A stretch of DNA of 64,000 nt from UBA1847 sp942492205 (GTDB lineage Bacteria > Pseudomonadota > Gammaproteobacteria > Steroidobacterales > Woeseiaceae): positions 2,108,001 through 2,172,000 of the forward strand of contig CALODT010000001.1 of the NCBI GenBank assembly GCA_942492205.1. Reading direction: 5' to 3'. A program made the translations under genes and the position numbers. Below are positions 53,964 through 63,532 of the stretch, piece by piece. The notes under the pieces are model-generated. The model saw nothing but the letters and a program-made list of their open reading frames with translations, made no database searches and was not told where the DNA came from. Each line of letters opens with the position of its first letter. Position 1 is the first letter of the stretch.

Positions 53964-56021
53964 TCAACTCACCGCAGCTACCATCTGTATGCGCTTGTCA
54001 TCCGGAACCTCGTTGTAGGCGATGACATGCAGATTGCGGATGTTGCGCATCATGCGTGCCATCCACGGGCGGATCTGAGGCGCAACCAGCAGCACCGCCG
54101 GCTCCCCGGCAACCTCCTGGCTCTGCGCTTTTTCAGTCAGTGTCTGGTGCAGTCGTTCAACCATCGCTGGCTCCAGTCCTATATTTCCGTTCTCCTGTGC
54201 TGACTCATTCAAGATTCGTTCCAACTCTGGCTCCAGCGTCAAAACAGGCAGCTCAGGCCGCGTCCCTGCTACGTTGTGGACGATCGAGCGACCCAGCGCG
54301 ACACGCACAGCCGCCGACAAAACGTCGGGATCCTGACTCCGCGCGCCATGTTCCGCCAAGGTTTCGGCGATCTTTCGGATGTTCTTCAGCGGGATGTGCT
54401 CCTCGAGCAGGTTTTGCAGCACGCGGGTCACGACGCTCATCGGCAGCAACTTCGGCGTCAGCTCTTCCACCAGTTTTGGTGAGGCCGACGCGAGTCGGTC
54501 CATCAGCTGCTGGCATTCCTCGTGGCCCAGCAGTTCATGGGCGTTCGTCTGCAGCAGCTGGCTCAGGTGCGTGGCTACGACCGTCGACGGGTCGACCACC
54601 GTGTAGCCAAGCATTTGCGCTTCCTCGCGCTGCGCCGCCTCGATCCAGAATGCCTCGAGGCCGAATGCCGGGTCCTCGGTTGCTATGCCATTGATCTTGC
54701 CGAATACCTGGCCCGGATTAATCGCGAGGTCCTTGTCGATATGCACCTCGCCCTCGCCGACGGATACGCCGGCAAGCGAAATGCGGTAGGCGTTCGGGGC
54801 AAGATCCAGGTTGTCGCGAATGTGCACAGGCGACACCAGGAAACCCAGCTCCTCGGTCAGCTTCTTCCTGACGCCCTTGATACGACCGACCAGGGGCCCG
54901 TTGCGCTGCGAGTCCACGAGCGGAATCAGGCGATAACCGACTTCGAGACCGACCAGGTCGACGGGATCGACGTCTTGCCAGCTTAGCTCCGGCAATATCG
55001 AGTCGGGATCCTTCGGCCGCACCTCGGGTTCGGGGGGTATGCGCTTGTTGCGCATGATTCGAAAAGCCCCGAAAGCGCAGAGTGCCGAAAGACTCAAGAA
55101 AGCGAAGTTCGGCATGCCGGGTATCAGTCCCAGTATGCCGACAATTGCAGACGTGACGATCAGCGCGCGCGGATCCTCGAACAGCTGACTGGCGATCTGC
55201 TGCCGCATATCCTGCGAACGTGTAACGCGGGTAACGATAATCGCGACGGCGGTCGACAGCAGCAGCGAGGGTATCTGGGCGACAAGACCATCACCGATGG
55301 TCAGCAGCGTGTAATTGTGTACAGCCTCCGACAGCGTCAGGTCATGCTGCGACGTACCGATGATCAGGCCGCCGATGATATTGATGAACAGGATGAGGAT
55401 GCCCGCGATCGCATCGCCGCGGACGAACTTGCTGGCACCATCCATCGAGCCGTACAAGTCAGCCTCTTCGCCGATTTCCTGGCGTCGCACGCGCGCTTCG
55501 TCCTGATCGATGACGCCGGCATTCAAATCGGCATCGATCGCCATCTGCTTGCCGGGCATCGCATCGAGGGTGAAGCGTGCAGACACTTCTGACACGCGGC
55601 CGGCGCCTTTGGTGACGACAACGAAGTTGATAATGACGAGGATGCCGAAAATGACCAGACCAACGGCGTAATTGCCACCGACCACGAACTCGCCGAACGC
55701 TTCAATGACCTTGCCTGCCGCGGATGTTCCGGTGTGGCCGTTCAGCAATACCACACGAGTCGACGCAATATTGAGCGCCAGCCGCATCAGCGTCACAGCC
55801 AGCAGGATGGTCGGGAAAACGCCGAAGTCCAGCGGCCGCTTGACGTAAACGGTAGTAAGGAGAATGCCGAGCGACAACGCGATATTGAACGAAAACAAGA
55901 CATCGAGCGCCAGTGGCGGCAGCGGAACCATCATCATTGCCAGCATCGCCAGCACCAGGAACGGCAGACCGAGGCCGTGCAGGATGTCCACGAGATAATT
56001 GTTGGTCGGGTTATTCGCCAT
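53964..56021 (-). CDS. flhA: FlhA, flagellar export gate protein
   Basis: A 685-residue export-gate subunit with eight membrane helices in the first 330 residues, including the FHIPEP-type loop region (AGRVSEVSARFTLDAMPGKQ, MAIDADLNAGVIDQDEARVR). The cytoplasmic domain follows (to residue 685). It binds export chaperones and couples to the proton motive force. It lies 10 bp after flhB. Confidence 0.97.
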   Translation of the reverse strand: MANNPTNNYLVDILHGLGLPFLVLAMLAMMMVPLPPLALDVLFSFNIALSLGILLTTVYVKRPLDFGVFPTILLAVTLMRLALNIASTRVVLLNGHTGTSAAGKVIEAFGEFVVGGNYAVGLVIFGILVIINFVVVTKGAGRVSEVSARFTLDAMPGKQMAIDADLNAGVIDQDEARVRRQEIGEEADLYGSMDGASKFVRGDAIAGILILFINIIGGLIIGTSQHDLTLSEAVHNYTLLTIGDGLVAQIPSLLLSTAVAIIVTRVTRSQDMRQQIASQLFEDPRALIVTSAIVGILGLIPGMPNFAFLSLSALCAFGAFRIMRNKRIPPEPEVRPKDPDSILPELSWQDVDPVDLVGLEVGYRLIPLVDSQRNGPLVGRIKGVRKKLTEELGFLVSPVHIRDNLDLAPNAYRISLAGVSVGEGEVHIDKDLAINPGQVFGKINGIATEDPAFGLEAFWIEAAQREEAQMLGYTVVDPSTVVATHLSQLLQTNAHELLGHEECQQLMDRLASASPKLVEELTPKLLPMSVVTRVLQNLLEEHIPLKNIRKIAETLAEHGARSQDPDVLSAAVRVALGRSIVHNVAGTRPELPVLTLEPELERILNESAQENGNIGLEPAMVERLHQTLTEKAQSQEVAGEPAVLLVAPQIRPWMARMMRNIRNLHVIAYNEVPDDKRIQMVAAVS

Positions 56022-56031
56022 TATTGTTTAC

Positions 56032-57174
56032 TCATCCTGAGCGCCGGGGCCCGGGGAAATCGTCTTCATCAATGTCCGGCACAGGCGGCTCGGGCCGACG
56101 CTGCCCCGGTCGGGGTGTTTCGTTGAGCTGGTAGATGTAGGCCAGTATCTGTGCGACCGCCGTATACAGTCGGGCCGGAATTTCCTCACCGATCTCTGCT
56201 GTGCGGAAAAGTACGCGCGCGAGAGGCGGCGCCGAGAACAACGGCACACCGTGCTCTTCCGCAACTTCACGAATTCGCTTGGCGATCAGGTCCTTGCCCT
56301 TGGCGATCACTCTCGGCGCACCCATGCTGCTGTCGTCATACTTGAGCGCTACTGCAAAATGCGTCGGGTTGGTGATAACGACGTCGGCGTGTGGCAGTTC
56401 TTCCATCATGCGCCGCGTGGCTGCCTGCTGCTGTAACGCCCTGACGCGCGCCTTGACCTCCGGGCGCCCTTCCGTTTCCTTGAACTCGTCCTTGACCTGC
56501 TGGCGCGTCATGCGCAGTTTCTTTTCGTATTGCCAGAGCTGGAACGGCACGTCGAACGCCGCAATCACAATCAAGCCAAGACTGACCACCAGCAGCGACA
56601 AGCCACAGAGCCGCAGCGAATCCTGAATCGCCAGGCCGATCGGCTCGCGGCCCAGCGACAACAAGTCGTCTGCCGAGAACCACAGCCAGCTGATCGCGAT
56701 GGCGCCGACCAGTGCAAACTTCGCGATGGCCTTTACGAGTTCGTTCAGGCCGTTCGGGCCGAAGACTCGCTTGATACCCTTTAAAGGGTTCAGGCGTTCT
56801 GCCTTGAACGCAGCTGCTTTCAGGCTGAACGACCAGCCGCCAATGACCGCAGCGCTGAAGAACACGGCACACAGCAAGACGACCGCGAGCGGTGCAAGGC
56901 TCATGAACATCTTTCCGCCGAGCTGCGCCAGTGCGGGAACCAGGTAGCGCTCATCCATCAATAACTCGCGCTCGATGGTGAAGCCGCTCCTGAACGCGGC
57001 AGCAAGGTTGCCACCGACCGATTCAGCGAGCAGCAGCATCGCAGCTGCGCCGGAGAGCATCACGCCGGTCATGGTCAATTCGCGGGAACGCGGAACATCG
57101 CCCTTCTTGCGGGCGTCCTCGCGACGTTTTGGTGTCGCTTGTTCAGTACGATCCTGTTGCGCTTCTTCTGCCAC
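56032..57174 (-). CDS. flhB: FlhB, flagellar export switch protein
   Basis: 380 residues with four membrane helices and the self-cleavage site NPTH at 269-272 (VVITNPTHFAVALKYDDSSM), which switches export from hook to filament substrates. The C-terminal tail beyond QLNE is about 30 residues, rich in Pro, Arg and acidic residues, and likely disordered. It lies 30 bp after fliR. Confidence 0.97.
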   Translation of the reverse strand: MAEEAQQDRTEQATPKRREDARKKGDVPRSRELTMTGVMLSGAAAMLLLAESVGGNLAAAFRSGFTIERELLMDERYLVPALAQLGGKMFMSLAPLAVVLLCAVFFSAAVIGGWSFSLKAAAFKAERLNPLKGIKRVFGPNGLNELVKAIAKFALVGAIAISWLWFSADDLLSLGREPIGLAIQDSLRLCGLSLLVVSLGLIVIAAFDVPFQLWQYEKKLRMTRQQVKDEFKETEGRPEVKARVRALQQQAATRRMMEELPHADVVITNPTHFAVALKYDDSSMGAPRVIAKGKDLIAKRIREVAEEHGVPLFSAPPLARVLFRTAEIGEEIPARLYTAVAQILAYIYQLNETPRPGQRRPEPPVPDIDEDDFPGPRRSG

Positions 57175-57204
57175 TCTGTGCCTTCCTCGCCGCTACTGCG
57201 CCAG

Positions 57205-57984
57205 CTACATCTCAAGCAATAGCGAAATTTTCAAAATCGACATTTCCAGGAACGCCGTTACGTTCTCCACCAGCGCCCCCATGTTTAGAAAAATGACCAC
57301 GAAGCCCAACAACATGGAGACCGGGAAACCGACCGCGAACAGGTTCAACGTGGGTGCTGCACGGCTCATTACTCCGAACGCCAGGTTTACGATCAACAGA
57401 GCCGTGACCGCCGGCAGCGCGATCTTCACCGCGAAGATGAAAAGCTGAGCCGTCCACACCAGCAACTCCGAAAGAACCGGCAGCGTCACGCCACCCTCGC
57501 CCATCGGCCAGGCACGAAAGCTGTCGGCCAGCAGCTGGATCATCGCCAGGTGCCCGTCGATCGACAGGAAGATCAGCATCGACAGCATCAGGAACAGCTG
57601 TCCAAGTACCGGTATGCTGATGCCGCGGGCCCGATCCAGAAAGACGGCGAAGCCGAGGCCCATGCTCATCGCGATGACCTGCGCTCCGAGCGCGATCGCG
57701 TCGAAGACAAGCTGCACTAAGAATCCCAATGCGACGCCGATTGCGATCTCCTGAATCATCGTGACCAGACCCGCCACACTCAACACGTCCTGAGTCACCG
57801 CAGGTGGGATAATCGGGGCGATAGCGATAGTCAATGCAATCGCCAGCAGCAGGCGCACCCGCAGCGGCGTGAAGCTGCCACCGATCAACGGCATCACCAT
57901 CAGGAAAGCGCCGATTCGTACGAAGGGCCATATGTAGACGGCCAGCGTTTCGAGGATCGGTGCAATTGGAATGTCGATATTCAT
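57205..57984 (-). CDS. fliR: FliR, flagellar export gate protein
   Basis: A 259-residue polytopic protein with the conserved N terminus WPFVRIGAFLMVMPLIGG, the QLFLMLSMLIFLSIDGHLAM segment and a final ALVENVTAFLEMSIL helix. It forms the export pore with FliP and FliQ. Confidence 0.96.
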   Translation of the reverse strand: MNIDIPIAPILETLAVYIWPFVRIGAFLMVMPLIGGSFTPLRVRLLLAIALTIAIAPIIPPAVTQDVLSVAGLVTMIQEIAIGVALGFLVQLVFDAIALGAQVIAMSMGLGFAVFLDRARGISIPVLGQLFLMLSMLIFLSIDGHLAMIQLLADSFRAWPMGEGGVTLPVLSELLVWTAQLFIFAVKIALPAVTALLIVNLAFGVMSRAAPTLNLFAVGFPVSMLLGFVVIFLNMGALVENVTAFLEMSILKISLLLEM

Positions 57985-58024
57985 GTTCGTTGCTGAAAAA
58001 CATCTCTCAGTCCTTGCTCGCTTG

Positions 58025-58294
58025 TTACGAGATGAGGGAAGGTATTTGCTCCATAAGCTGCTGCGTGTAGTTCACAATGACGCTGAGCATCCAGGGGCCC
58101 GCCAGCACGAGGGCCAGCACAAGCACCAGCAGCTTCGGAATGAAGCTCAGCGTCATTTCGTTAATCTGTGTGGCCGCCTGGATCATGCCGACAAAGAGGC
58201 CGACGGCGAGCGCCGAACCGAGCAGCGGAGCGGCGATCATGATCGTTACCCAGAGTGCTTGCTGGCCGATGGTGGTTACTGTTTCCGGTGTCAT
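58025..58294 (-). CDS. fliQ: FliQ, flagellar export gate protein
   Basis: 89 residues, two hydrophobic hairpin helices with the family motif GLFVGMIQAATQINEMTLSF and the end LVLALVLAGPWMLSVIVNYT. It lies between fliP and fliR, in the standard order. Confidence 0.95.
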   Translation of the reverse strand: MTPETVTTIGQQALWVTIMIAAPLLGSALAVGLFVGMIQAATQINEMTLSFIPKLLVLVLALVLAGPWMLSVIVNYTQQLMEQIPSLIS

Positions 58295-58306
58295 GGCGGT
58301 GAATCC

Positions 58307-59038
58307 TCAGGTGTAGAAGCTCGATGCCAGCGTGCCAAGCAGCAACGCCCAGCCATCGACCATGACGAACAACATGATTTTGAAAGGCAGCGAAATCAGC
58401 ATGGGTGACAGCATCATCATGCCCATGGACATCAACACGCTGGACACGACCAGATCGATAATCAGGAACGGAATAAAAACGAGAAATCCGATTTGAAATG
58501 CCGTCTTCAGCTCACTCACCATGAAACTCGGGACAACGATGGCGAACGGCACCTGGTCTACCGACGTAATGTCCTGCAGCCCTGCAATCGAAGCAAACAG
58601 TTGCAGGTCGCTATCACGCGTCTGGTTGAGCATGAACTGACGCAGCGGCTGGATGCCGCTGGCAAGCGCTTCTGGCGCCGAGATCTCGCCGTTAATGTAC
58701 GGTGTCGCCGCGTTCTGATGGATGTCGCTGATAACCGGCGACATGACGAAGAACGTCAGGAACAAGGCGATGCCCAGCAATACCTGGTTCGGCGGCGTCT
58801 GCGCGGTCCCCAGTGCCTGCCGCAGAATCGACAATACGATAATGATCCGGACGAATGCGCTGGTCGACAGAATCGCTGCGGGCAGCAGCGTGAGCAACGT
58901 CATCAGGACGAGTATCTGGATACTCAGTGTGTAGCTCTGGCCCTGGGTAGCCTCGGCCGCGAGTGCCAGCGGAGCGGTTTGCGCGTCCGCCGTCGTACTG
59001 ACCAGGCATAGCGCCGCGACGATTAGCAGCCACCTCAC
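58307..59038 (-). CDS. fliP: FliP, flagellar export gate protein
   Basis: 243 residues with a signal peptide (VAALCLVSTTADAQ) typical of FliP. The family blocks LLPAAILSTSAFVRIIIVLS, LRQALGTAQTPPNQVLLGIA and VSSVLMSMGMMMLSPMLISL are all present. It forms the core of the export pore. It overlaps fliO by 4 bp. Confidence 0.97.
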   Translation of the reverse strand: MRWLLIVAALCLVSTTADAQTAPLALAAEATQGQSYTLSIQILVLMTLLTLLPAAILSTSAFVRIIIVLSILRQALGTAQTPPNQVLLGIALFLTFFVMSPVISDIHQNAATPYINGEISAPEALASGIQPLRQFMLNQTRDSDLQLFASIAGLQDITSVDQVPFAIVVPSFMVSELKTAFQIGFLVFIPFLIIDLVVSSVLMSMGMMMLSPMLISLPFKIMLFVMVDGWALLLGTLASSFYT

Positions 59039-59439
59039 TTGCCGATCTCCTGCAAGGCAGTGCGCAGTCGACCGGCAAAACCGGCCGGTGCCGGCGATTT
59101 CGTAATTGCGACGGGCTTGTCAAACACATGCAGCGTCTGTACTGCGGTGGCCGTCATGCCGACGAGCAGCTGCTGATCGGCCACTTCGACAATCAACAGA
59201 CGCTCTTTCGGCCCAAGGGCGCGTGTCGCGACGACGTTTATCGCATCGTTGTTGCCGCTGCCGACAAAGCGCGACCGCGAATAAAGCCAGCCGAGCACGA
59301 CAATGACGGCCACCAGGAAGAGCATGCTGATGACCATGTTCAATACATCACCACCGCCGAGGCCTGGCGTCGATGGCAAAGACGGCGCGACGTCAGCGCC
59401 AACCGCCACGGTAGTCGAAGTGAGAATTCCTCCAAGCAT
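59035..59439 (-). CDS. fliO: FliO, flagellar export assembly factor
   Basis: 134 residues with one membrane helix (NMVISMLFLVAVIVVLGWLY) and the soluble segment ALGPKERLLIVEVADQQLLV typical of FliO. The short N-terminal region before the helix reads like a signal sequence. It helps FliP assemble. Confidence 0.9.
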   Translation of the reverse strand: MLGGILTSTTVAVGADVAPSLPSTPGLGGGDVLNMVISMLFLVAVIVVLGWLYSRSRFVGSGNNDAINVVATRALGPKERLLIVEVADQQLLVGMTATAVQTLHVFDKPVAITKSPAPAGFAGRLRTALQEIGK

Positions 59440-59448
59440 CGACGTCGC

Positions 59449-59838
59449 CTAGTGCAGCTTTTCGATGCGTTCGACGGGCGTAACGACATCGGTCAGGCGC
59501 ACGCCGTACTGATCGTCGACAACGACGATCTCGCCGTGCGCAATCAGAGTACCGTTGACGAGCACATCCATCGGCGCGCCCGCGTCCTGGTCCAGTGCAA
59601 CCACTGAACCTTCCACCAGCGAAACCAGGTCGCGGATAGAAATATCCGTCGAACCGACTCGCAGCGACAGGTCGACAGGAATATCCAGGACGAGGTCGAG
59701 ATTGACATCGGCCGGCGCCCCTTGTGCCGCATTGCCAGCCTCATTCAGTTCGTCAGGCGCGTACTGCGGCGCACCCGTCGATTCGGCATCCGCTTGCTGT
59801 TCAGGCTCGTTGCCAGGCGTTGATGTATCGCTTTCCAT
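59449..59838 (-). CDS. fliN: FliN, flagellar motor switch protein
   Basis: 129 residues with an acidic N-terminal extension (about 1-45) and a SpoA/SURF domain (DIPVDLSLRVGSTDISIRDL, VDVLVNGTLIAHGEIVVVDD-like segments). It forms the C-ring lower part with FliM. It lies 15 bp after fliM. Confidence 0.95.
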   Translation of the reverse strand: MESDTSTPGNEPEQQADAESTGAPQYAPDELNEAGNAAQGAPADVNLDLVLDIPVDLSLRVGSTDISIRDLVSLVEGSVVALDQDAGAPMDVLVNGTLIAHGEIVVVDDQYGVRLTDVVTPVERIEKLH

Positions 59839-59853
59839 CGTACGATTTCCTCT

Positions 59854-60858
59854 TTATTGCTTGCTGTTTGTGGCTGTCGATCCGAGCGCGGACTCCAGCC
59901 AGTTGAGTGTCTCGACGGCGTAGTGGCCGTCACGAATGCCGAAACGTCCCGCGATGACGGGCACGTCGTGTGCGCTGACCGTGCCCTCCTTCGGGTCGCC
60001 TATATTGATAATGTCGCCGGGCTTCAGGTCGGTAATGTCGCGCAGAGCCATGCGGGTATGGCCGACGTCGGACGCAATGCGCACAATCGAGTCGGTCACA
60101 CTGGCGCCCAGGGATTGCCGCCACAAAGCGTCCTGGGCCGGATCGCGGTCGCGCTTCTGTCCGTCGAAGACCGGCAGCAGCGAAGCGACCGTTACAAGCG
60201 GCCAGAGAATGTCGAATTTGCGGGCCTTCTCGCCAAACTGCAGATCGAATTCGCACTGGATAACGTCATCGCCACCGTCGACGCTGTCGATGACGCCTGT
60301 ACTGAGATGCGTAGCGACGATCTCCGGTGCCAGGTCAGCCACCGGCGACCAGACTTCGGCGATGACATGCAGTACCGCCTCGCCGAAGAGCGCAGCGACG
60401 CTGATTTCTCCGGGCGTAAAGAATTCTGGCTGGTGATCGGCCGGGTCGTTGCTGTGACCGCCATAAAACGTCTCCACGAGGTCACCGAGCGTCGCCGAAG
60501 AGAGCGTAATGAACGCCGATCCCGGCAGCGGCTTCGGCAGGAATTCGACGATGAGCGAGAGACCACCGCTATGCTCGCTGGCAACGCTGTAGCTGCAGTT
60601 CGCCGTGCTCGCGAAGGTCACTTTCGAATCGACATTCAGCAGCAACTCCAGCTGTTTGCTCATGCGGCTGGCCAACTGCCGGTTAAGGCCCTGCAGGCGC
60701 GGGTAGCTGTTTGTCTTCAGCCGTGAGCGCGGGCCGATTTCGAACGCACTGACATCGGCGTAGGTGCTGCCTTTGTTGGAGTGCACCTCGACCTCGCCGC
60801 TCGACATTCCGTCCAGTAGCGCGCCCTTTTCCTCTTCTGTGAGTACGGGATCTGACAT
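59854..60858 (-). CDS. fliM: FliM, flagellar motor switch protein
   Basis: 334 residues. The N-terminal segment VLTEEEKGALLDGM corresponds to the CheY-binding motif of chemotactic species, followed by a CheC-like middle domain (about 55-240) and a C-terminal SpoA domain (LKPGDIINIGDPKEGTVSAH). Retention of the CheY-binding segment implies that chemotaxis genes exist elsewhere, since none is in this window. Confidence 0.95.
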   Translation of the reverse strand: MSDPVLTEEEKGALLDGMSSGEVEVHSNKGSTYADVSAFEIGPRSRLKTNSYPRLQGLNRQLASRMSKQLELLLNVDSKVTFASTANCSYSVASEHSGGLSLIVEFLPKPLPGSAFITLSSATLGDLVETFYGGHSNDPADHQPEFFTPGEISVAALFGEAVLHVIAEVWSPVADLAPEIVATHLSTGVIDSVDGGDDVIQCEFDLQFGEKARKFDILWPLVTVASLLPVFDGQKRDRDPAQDALWRQSLGASVTDSIVRIASDVGHTRMALRDITDLKPGDIINIGDPKEGTVSAHDVPVIAGRFGIRDGHYAVETLNWLESALGSTATNSKQ

Positions 60859-60867
60859 GAGGGCGCC

Positions 60868-61377
60868 CTACTGGATGACCAGCGCGGTGAAATACACGGC
60901 TTCTACACCGGGCTCGCCGATCTGCTCGGTCATTACTGCCTGGATCTCGGCCAGGCCGTCTGCCAGCATTTTTTCCTTACCCTCACGGGTAATGATCTCT
61001 TCATAGATCGCGCCGCTGTAGAGCAGGATCAGGCTATTGCGGATAACGGCGGTATGTTCGCGCACGGAGTTGATGATGTTCTGATCGCGCGCCATGACCT
61101 CCATCGTGATCTGCATGAAATGCGAGTCACCGACGCTGTCCTTGAAATTCACCACGAGCGGCGGATGCAGGCTGGTATATAGCGCCGGGCCATCTGCCGG
61201 AAGCGCCTGCCCGGCCGCCTCGACATCCTCCGCCGGTGCCTCGCCGCCGAAGAAGGTCATACCGCCGAACACGCCGGCGCCCAGCAGCGCCACGCCTATG
61301 CCGGCCAGCATGAGTTTCTTCATCATTCCGCCGCCGGACTCGGCAGCGGATCCCGTGTCTTTTTCTTCCTCAGCCAT
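60868..61377 (-). CDS. fliL: FliL, flagellar basal-body protein
   Basis: About 169 residues from the ATG at 61377 (GGGAG 6 nt upstream; a GTG one codon earlier is possible). One membrane helix (KLMLAGIGVALLGAGVFGGM) is followed by a periplasmic domain related to stomatin (about 60-169, SLHPPLVVNFKDSVGDSHFM). FliL supports the stator. First gene of the fliLMNOPQR-flhBA run, behind a sigma-54 promoter. Confidence 0.94.
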   Translation of the reverse strand: MAEEEKDTGSAAESGGGMMKKLMLAGIGVALLGAGVFGGMTFFGGEAPAEDVEAAGQALPADGPALYTSLHPPLVVNFKDSVGDSHFMQITMEVMARDQNIINSVREHTAVIRNSLILLYSGAIYEEIITREGKEKMLADGLAEIQAVMTEQIGEPGVEAVYFTALVIQ

Positions 61378-61408
61378 CACTCACTCCCATGATTACTAAC
61401 AGGAGTAA

Positions 61409-61424
61409 TGCAAGTGGCATGCCA
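61409..61424 (-). promoter_or_regulatory. Sigma-54 promoter of fliL operon
   Basis: On the minus strand TGGCATGCCACTTGCA has GG and GC separated by exactly 10 bp and matches the consensus TGGCAC-N5-TTGCA except for one base. Transcription should start about 20 bp before the fliL start codon. It is a probable FleQ/RpoN target. Confidence 0.8.
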
Positions 61425-61499
61425 AGCCAGATAGCGGTGGTTTTTTATTATTTATTTCATATAGTTAAGAGACTATCCAAGATTTGACATTGTGCTGTT

Positions 61500-61521
61500 G
61501 AGCGTCGGAAATCCGTCGCTC
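61500..61521 (-). terminator. Hairpin downstream of fliK
   Basis: GAGCG-T-CGGA, loop AA, TCCG-T-CGCTC: nine pairs with one T/T mismatch, 64 bp after the fliK stop and upstream of the fliL promoter. It is probably a terminator or 3' end of the fliIJK transcript; no U run follows. The remaining sequence to 61584 shows nothing else. Confidence 0.4.
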
Positions 61522-61584
61522 AGGATGCTGGAAGCAGCGCCGTCGGATTTTTGACAGGCGAACGCCTGCCCACTGAAGGTCCCG

Positions 61585-62988
61585 CTATACGAAAGTGTCG
61601 ACAAGGCTATTGGAAGCACGTGGTCGTCGCAGCGCTTCGTGGCCAACATCGAGATCCCGATCTTCCGGGCCGTCGAGATGCGACTGCGCCGATGCGCCGT
61701 CGGATCCCGGCTCACGCCCGCCCTCACCGACGCCGCGATCGCTGACATCAGCCTGGCCCAGTGACAGTCCATTCTCGGCAAGCATTTCCCGCAGGCGCGG
61801 CAGGGCCTGTTCCAGGGCTTCTCTCGTCACGGCATGCTGCGCGTGGAACGTCACATGGGCGGCACCGTCATCAACAGACACCTGTACCCGCAACGGACCT
61901 AGCTCGGCCGGGGTGAGGCGGATTTCCGCATGCCTTAGCTGGTTGCTGGCCATCATGACAACACGGTCACCGATTCGATCGCCCCAGGCGGCGTCTCTGA
62001 CCGAGGTGCCGATCAGATCGGTACTCTGCTGACCCGCTGCCGCATAGCTTAAGTCGACTGGCGCCGCAGAAGCTGGCGCGGTTGCCAGGTTCGGTTGAAT
62101 GGGCTGTGGATTTATTTGCGTCTGCAAGATCGGAGCGATCTGCGAGGCAGTCATCCGCGGTTGCAACGACTCGCTACCGGCTTCGGAACGACCGTCAGCG
62201 CGTTGCAGCGGCATCAGGCCCAGCTGACGCATCGAGTCTGCAGTCGTATTGGCCTGCGCAGTACCGGCCGGCGCGCTCGCCAGCGTACTTGTGACCAATG
62301 CGGATGCAGGGCGCGTTGTTGACTCACCCGGCTGACCGCGGTCGCGCAGTCCGAGACTGGCTGGCGTGGGCGCGCCCGCTTCCAGGGTTGGAACATGCAG
62401 ACGCGCCTCACGCCCGTCGGCAACCGGTGTCGGAACCGGTGTTCCCCAGCCGCCGACGGTTCCGCGACCTGTATTCAGGCGCGGATCCAGCGCAGTGCCT
62501 TGCAGGCCATCCGCGCGCCGCTCACCACCCGCGGGCTGCGGTGTCGTGCCGGCTGGCGCCGACGAGCCCACCATCAGCGGTGGTGACAGAATCGGCAATC
62601 CAGGATTCAGGCCGGACCCGGGAGTCGACGGGTACAGGACAGGGGTCTCCAGCAGCAACTCGGCGTCATCTGCCAGGGAGTCCAACTCGCCCGTCTCCGA
62701 CGGCGAAGCCGGCGCCAGCTTGATCAAACCTGGCTCCAGCGCCGGCAGATCCGGCAGATTCCCAGGCGTGGCCAAGTCAGTGAGGAGCGGCAATCCACTG
62801 CCGCCCGGCGGCAATAGTTCGCCACCGGCTTCTGCCGCTATCTGCGACGCGTCAACACGTAATCTCAGCAAGTCCGAGAAATCCGCAGCAAGCTCGGTTC
62901 CGTCGCCTGGGGCAAGCGATACGGGCCTCAGGTTGGTGTCATCGAGCGTATCGAGCGACAGGAGTTGCAGATTTAGTGTGGCGAGCAT
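61585..62988 (-). CDS. fliK: FliK, flagellar hook-length control protein
   Basis: 467 residues. A long low-complexity Pro/Gly/Ala/Thr-rich region (about 1-320) acts as the ruler. It is followed by the Flg_hook domain (about 330-440; LRHAEIRLTPAELGPLRVQV, ALPRLREMLAENGLSLGQAD) that signals to FlhB. The C terminus ends in a charged tail. It lies 91 bp after fliJ. Confidence 0.93.
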   Translation of the reverse strand: MLATLNLQLLSLDTLDDTNLRPVSLAPGDGTELAADFSDLLRLRVDASQIAAEAGGELLPPGGSGLPLLTDLATPGNLPDLPALEPGLIKLAPASPSETGELDSLADDAELLLETPVLYPSTPGSGLNPGLPILSPPLMVGSSAPAGTTPQPAGGERRADGLQGTALDPRLNTGRGTVGGWGTPVPTPVADGREARLHVPTLEAGAPTPASLGLRDRGQPGESTTRPASALVTSTLASAPAGTAQANTTADSMRQLGLMPLQRADGRSEAGSESLQPRMTASQIAPILQTQINPQPIQPNLATAPASAAPVDLSYAAAGQQSTDLIGTSVRDAAWGDRIGDRVVMMASNQLRHAEIRLTPAELGPLRVQVSVDDGAAHVTFHAQHAVTREALEQALPRLREMLAENGLSLGQADVSDRGVGEGGREPGSDGASAQSHLDGPEDRDLDVGHEALRRPRASNSLVDTFV

Positions 62989-63029
62989 GCGCGTTCCTCT
63001 TGGCGAATTGGCGTTCCTAAGGAAGTAAT

Positions 63030-63045
63030 AGCAAGATGCGTGCCA
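63030..63045 (-). promoter_or_regulatory. Sigma-54 promoter of fliK
   Basis: On the minus strand TGGCACGCATCTTGCT: consensus -24 (TGGCAC) and -12 (TTGC) with GG-N10-GC spacing, 42 bp before the fliK start codon. Together with the fliL site it shows that the middle flagellar genes are under RpoN. Confidence 0.85.
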
Positions 63046-63079
63046 GCTTCAGGTGAGCTCGTCGCCCTGTCGGTGAACA

Positions 63080-63532
63080 TCACTGGTCCTCCGGAAAAGC
63101 CGGCTGCTTGCTGGCCAGTTCATCAAGCGTCTTCTGCTCTCGGCGCGACTCCTGAACCCGCTCGTTGGCCCGGTATTTCTCGAGCACCTTTTGCAAAGAC
63201 TCGAGCCGCTGGCGCTTCGCAATCCAGCGCTGTCGATGTACTTCGAGGGCCCGTTCACTATCGCGCACGATCTGCTGCTGTGCCTTGACGGCGGTATCGA
63301 GACGATGCAGAAAAGACTGATAGTCCTGCCAGTGCGCGGCGCGCAGCGTGGCTTGCCCGGCTGCTTTCTGTTCGTAGTTGTGTCTGAACGCGTTGAGCTC
63401 GCCGAGCCGGTCAAGCTGTTCCTGCAGGTGCCGCCGCGCACGGCCCGCCATCTCACCAAAGCGGCGTTCCTCCGCCGCAGCGAGAGACGCTATCTTGCCG
63501 ATCTTTTTCGACCGGTCGGTCACGTTAGCCAC
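63080..63532 (-). CDS. fliJ: FliJ, flagellar export soluble component
   Basis: 150 residues, almost entirely a coiled coil, with heptad-like segments (IASLAAAEERRFGEMAGRAR, LDTAVKAQQQIVRDSERALE). FliJ sits in the FliI ATPase ring and helps it couple to FlhA. It overlaps fliI by 8 bp. Confidence 0.9.
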   Translation of the reverse strand: MANVTDRSKKIGKIASLAAAEERRFGEMAGRARRHLQEQLDRLGELNAFRHNYEQKAAGQATLRAAHWQDYQSFLHRLDTAVKAQQQIVRDSERALEVHRQRWIAKRQRLESLQKVLEKYRANERVQESRREQKTLDELASKQPAFPEDQ

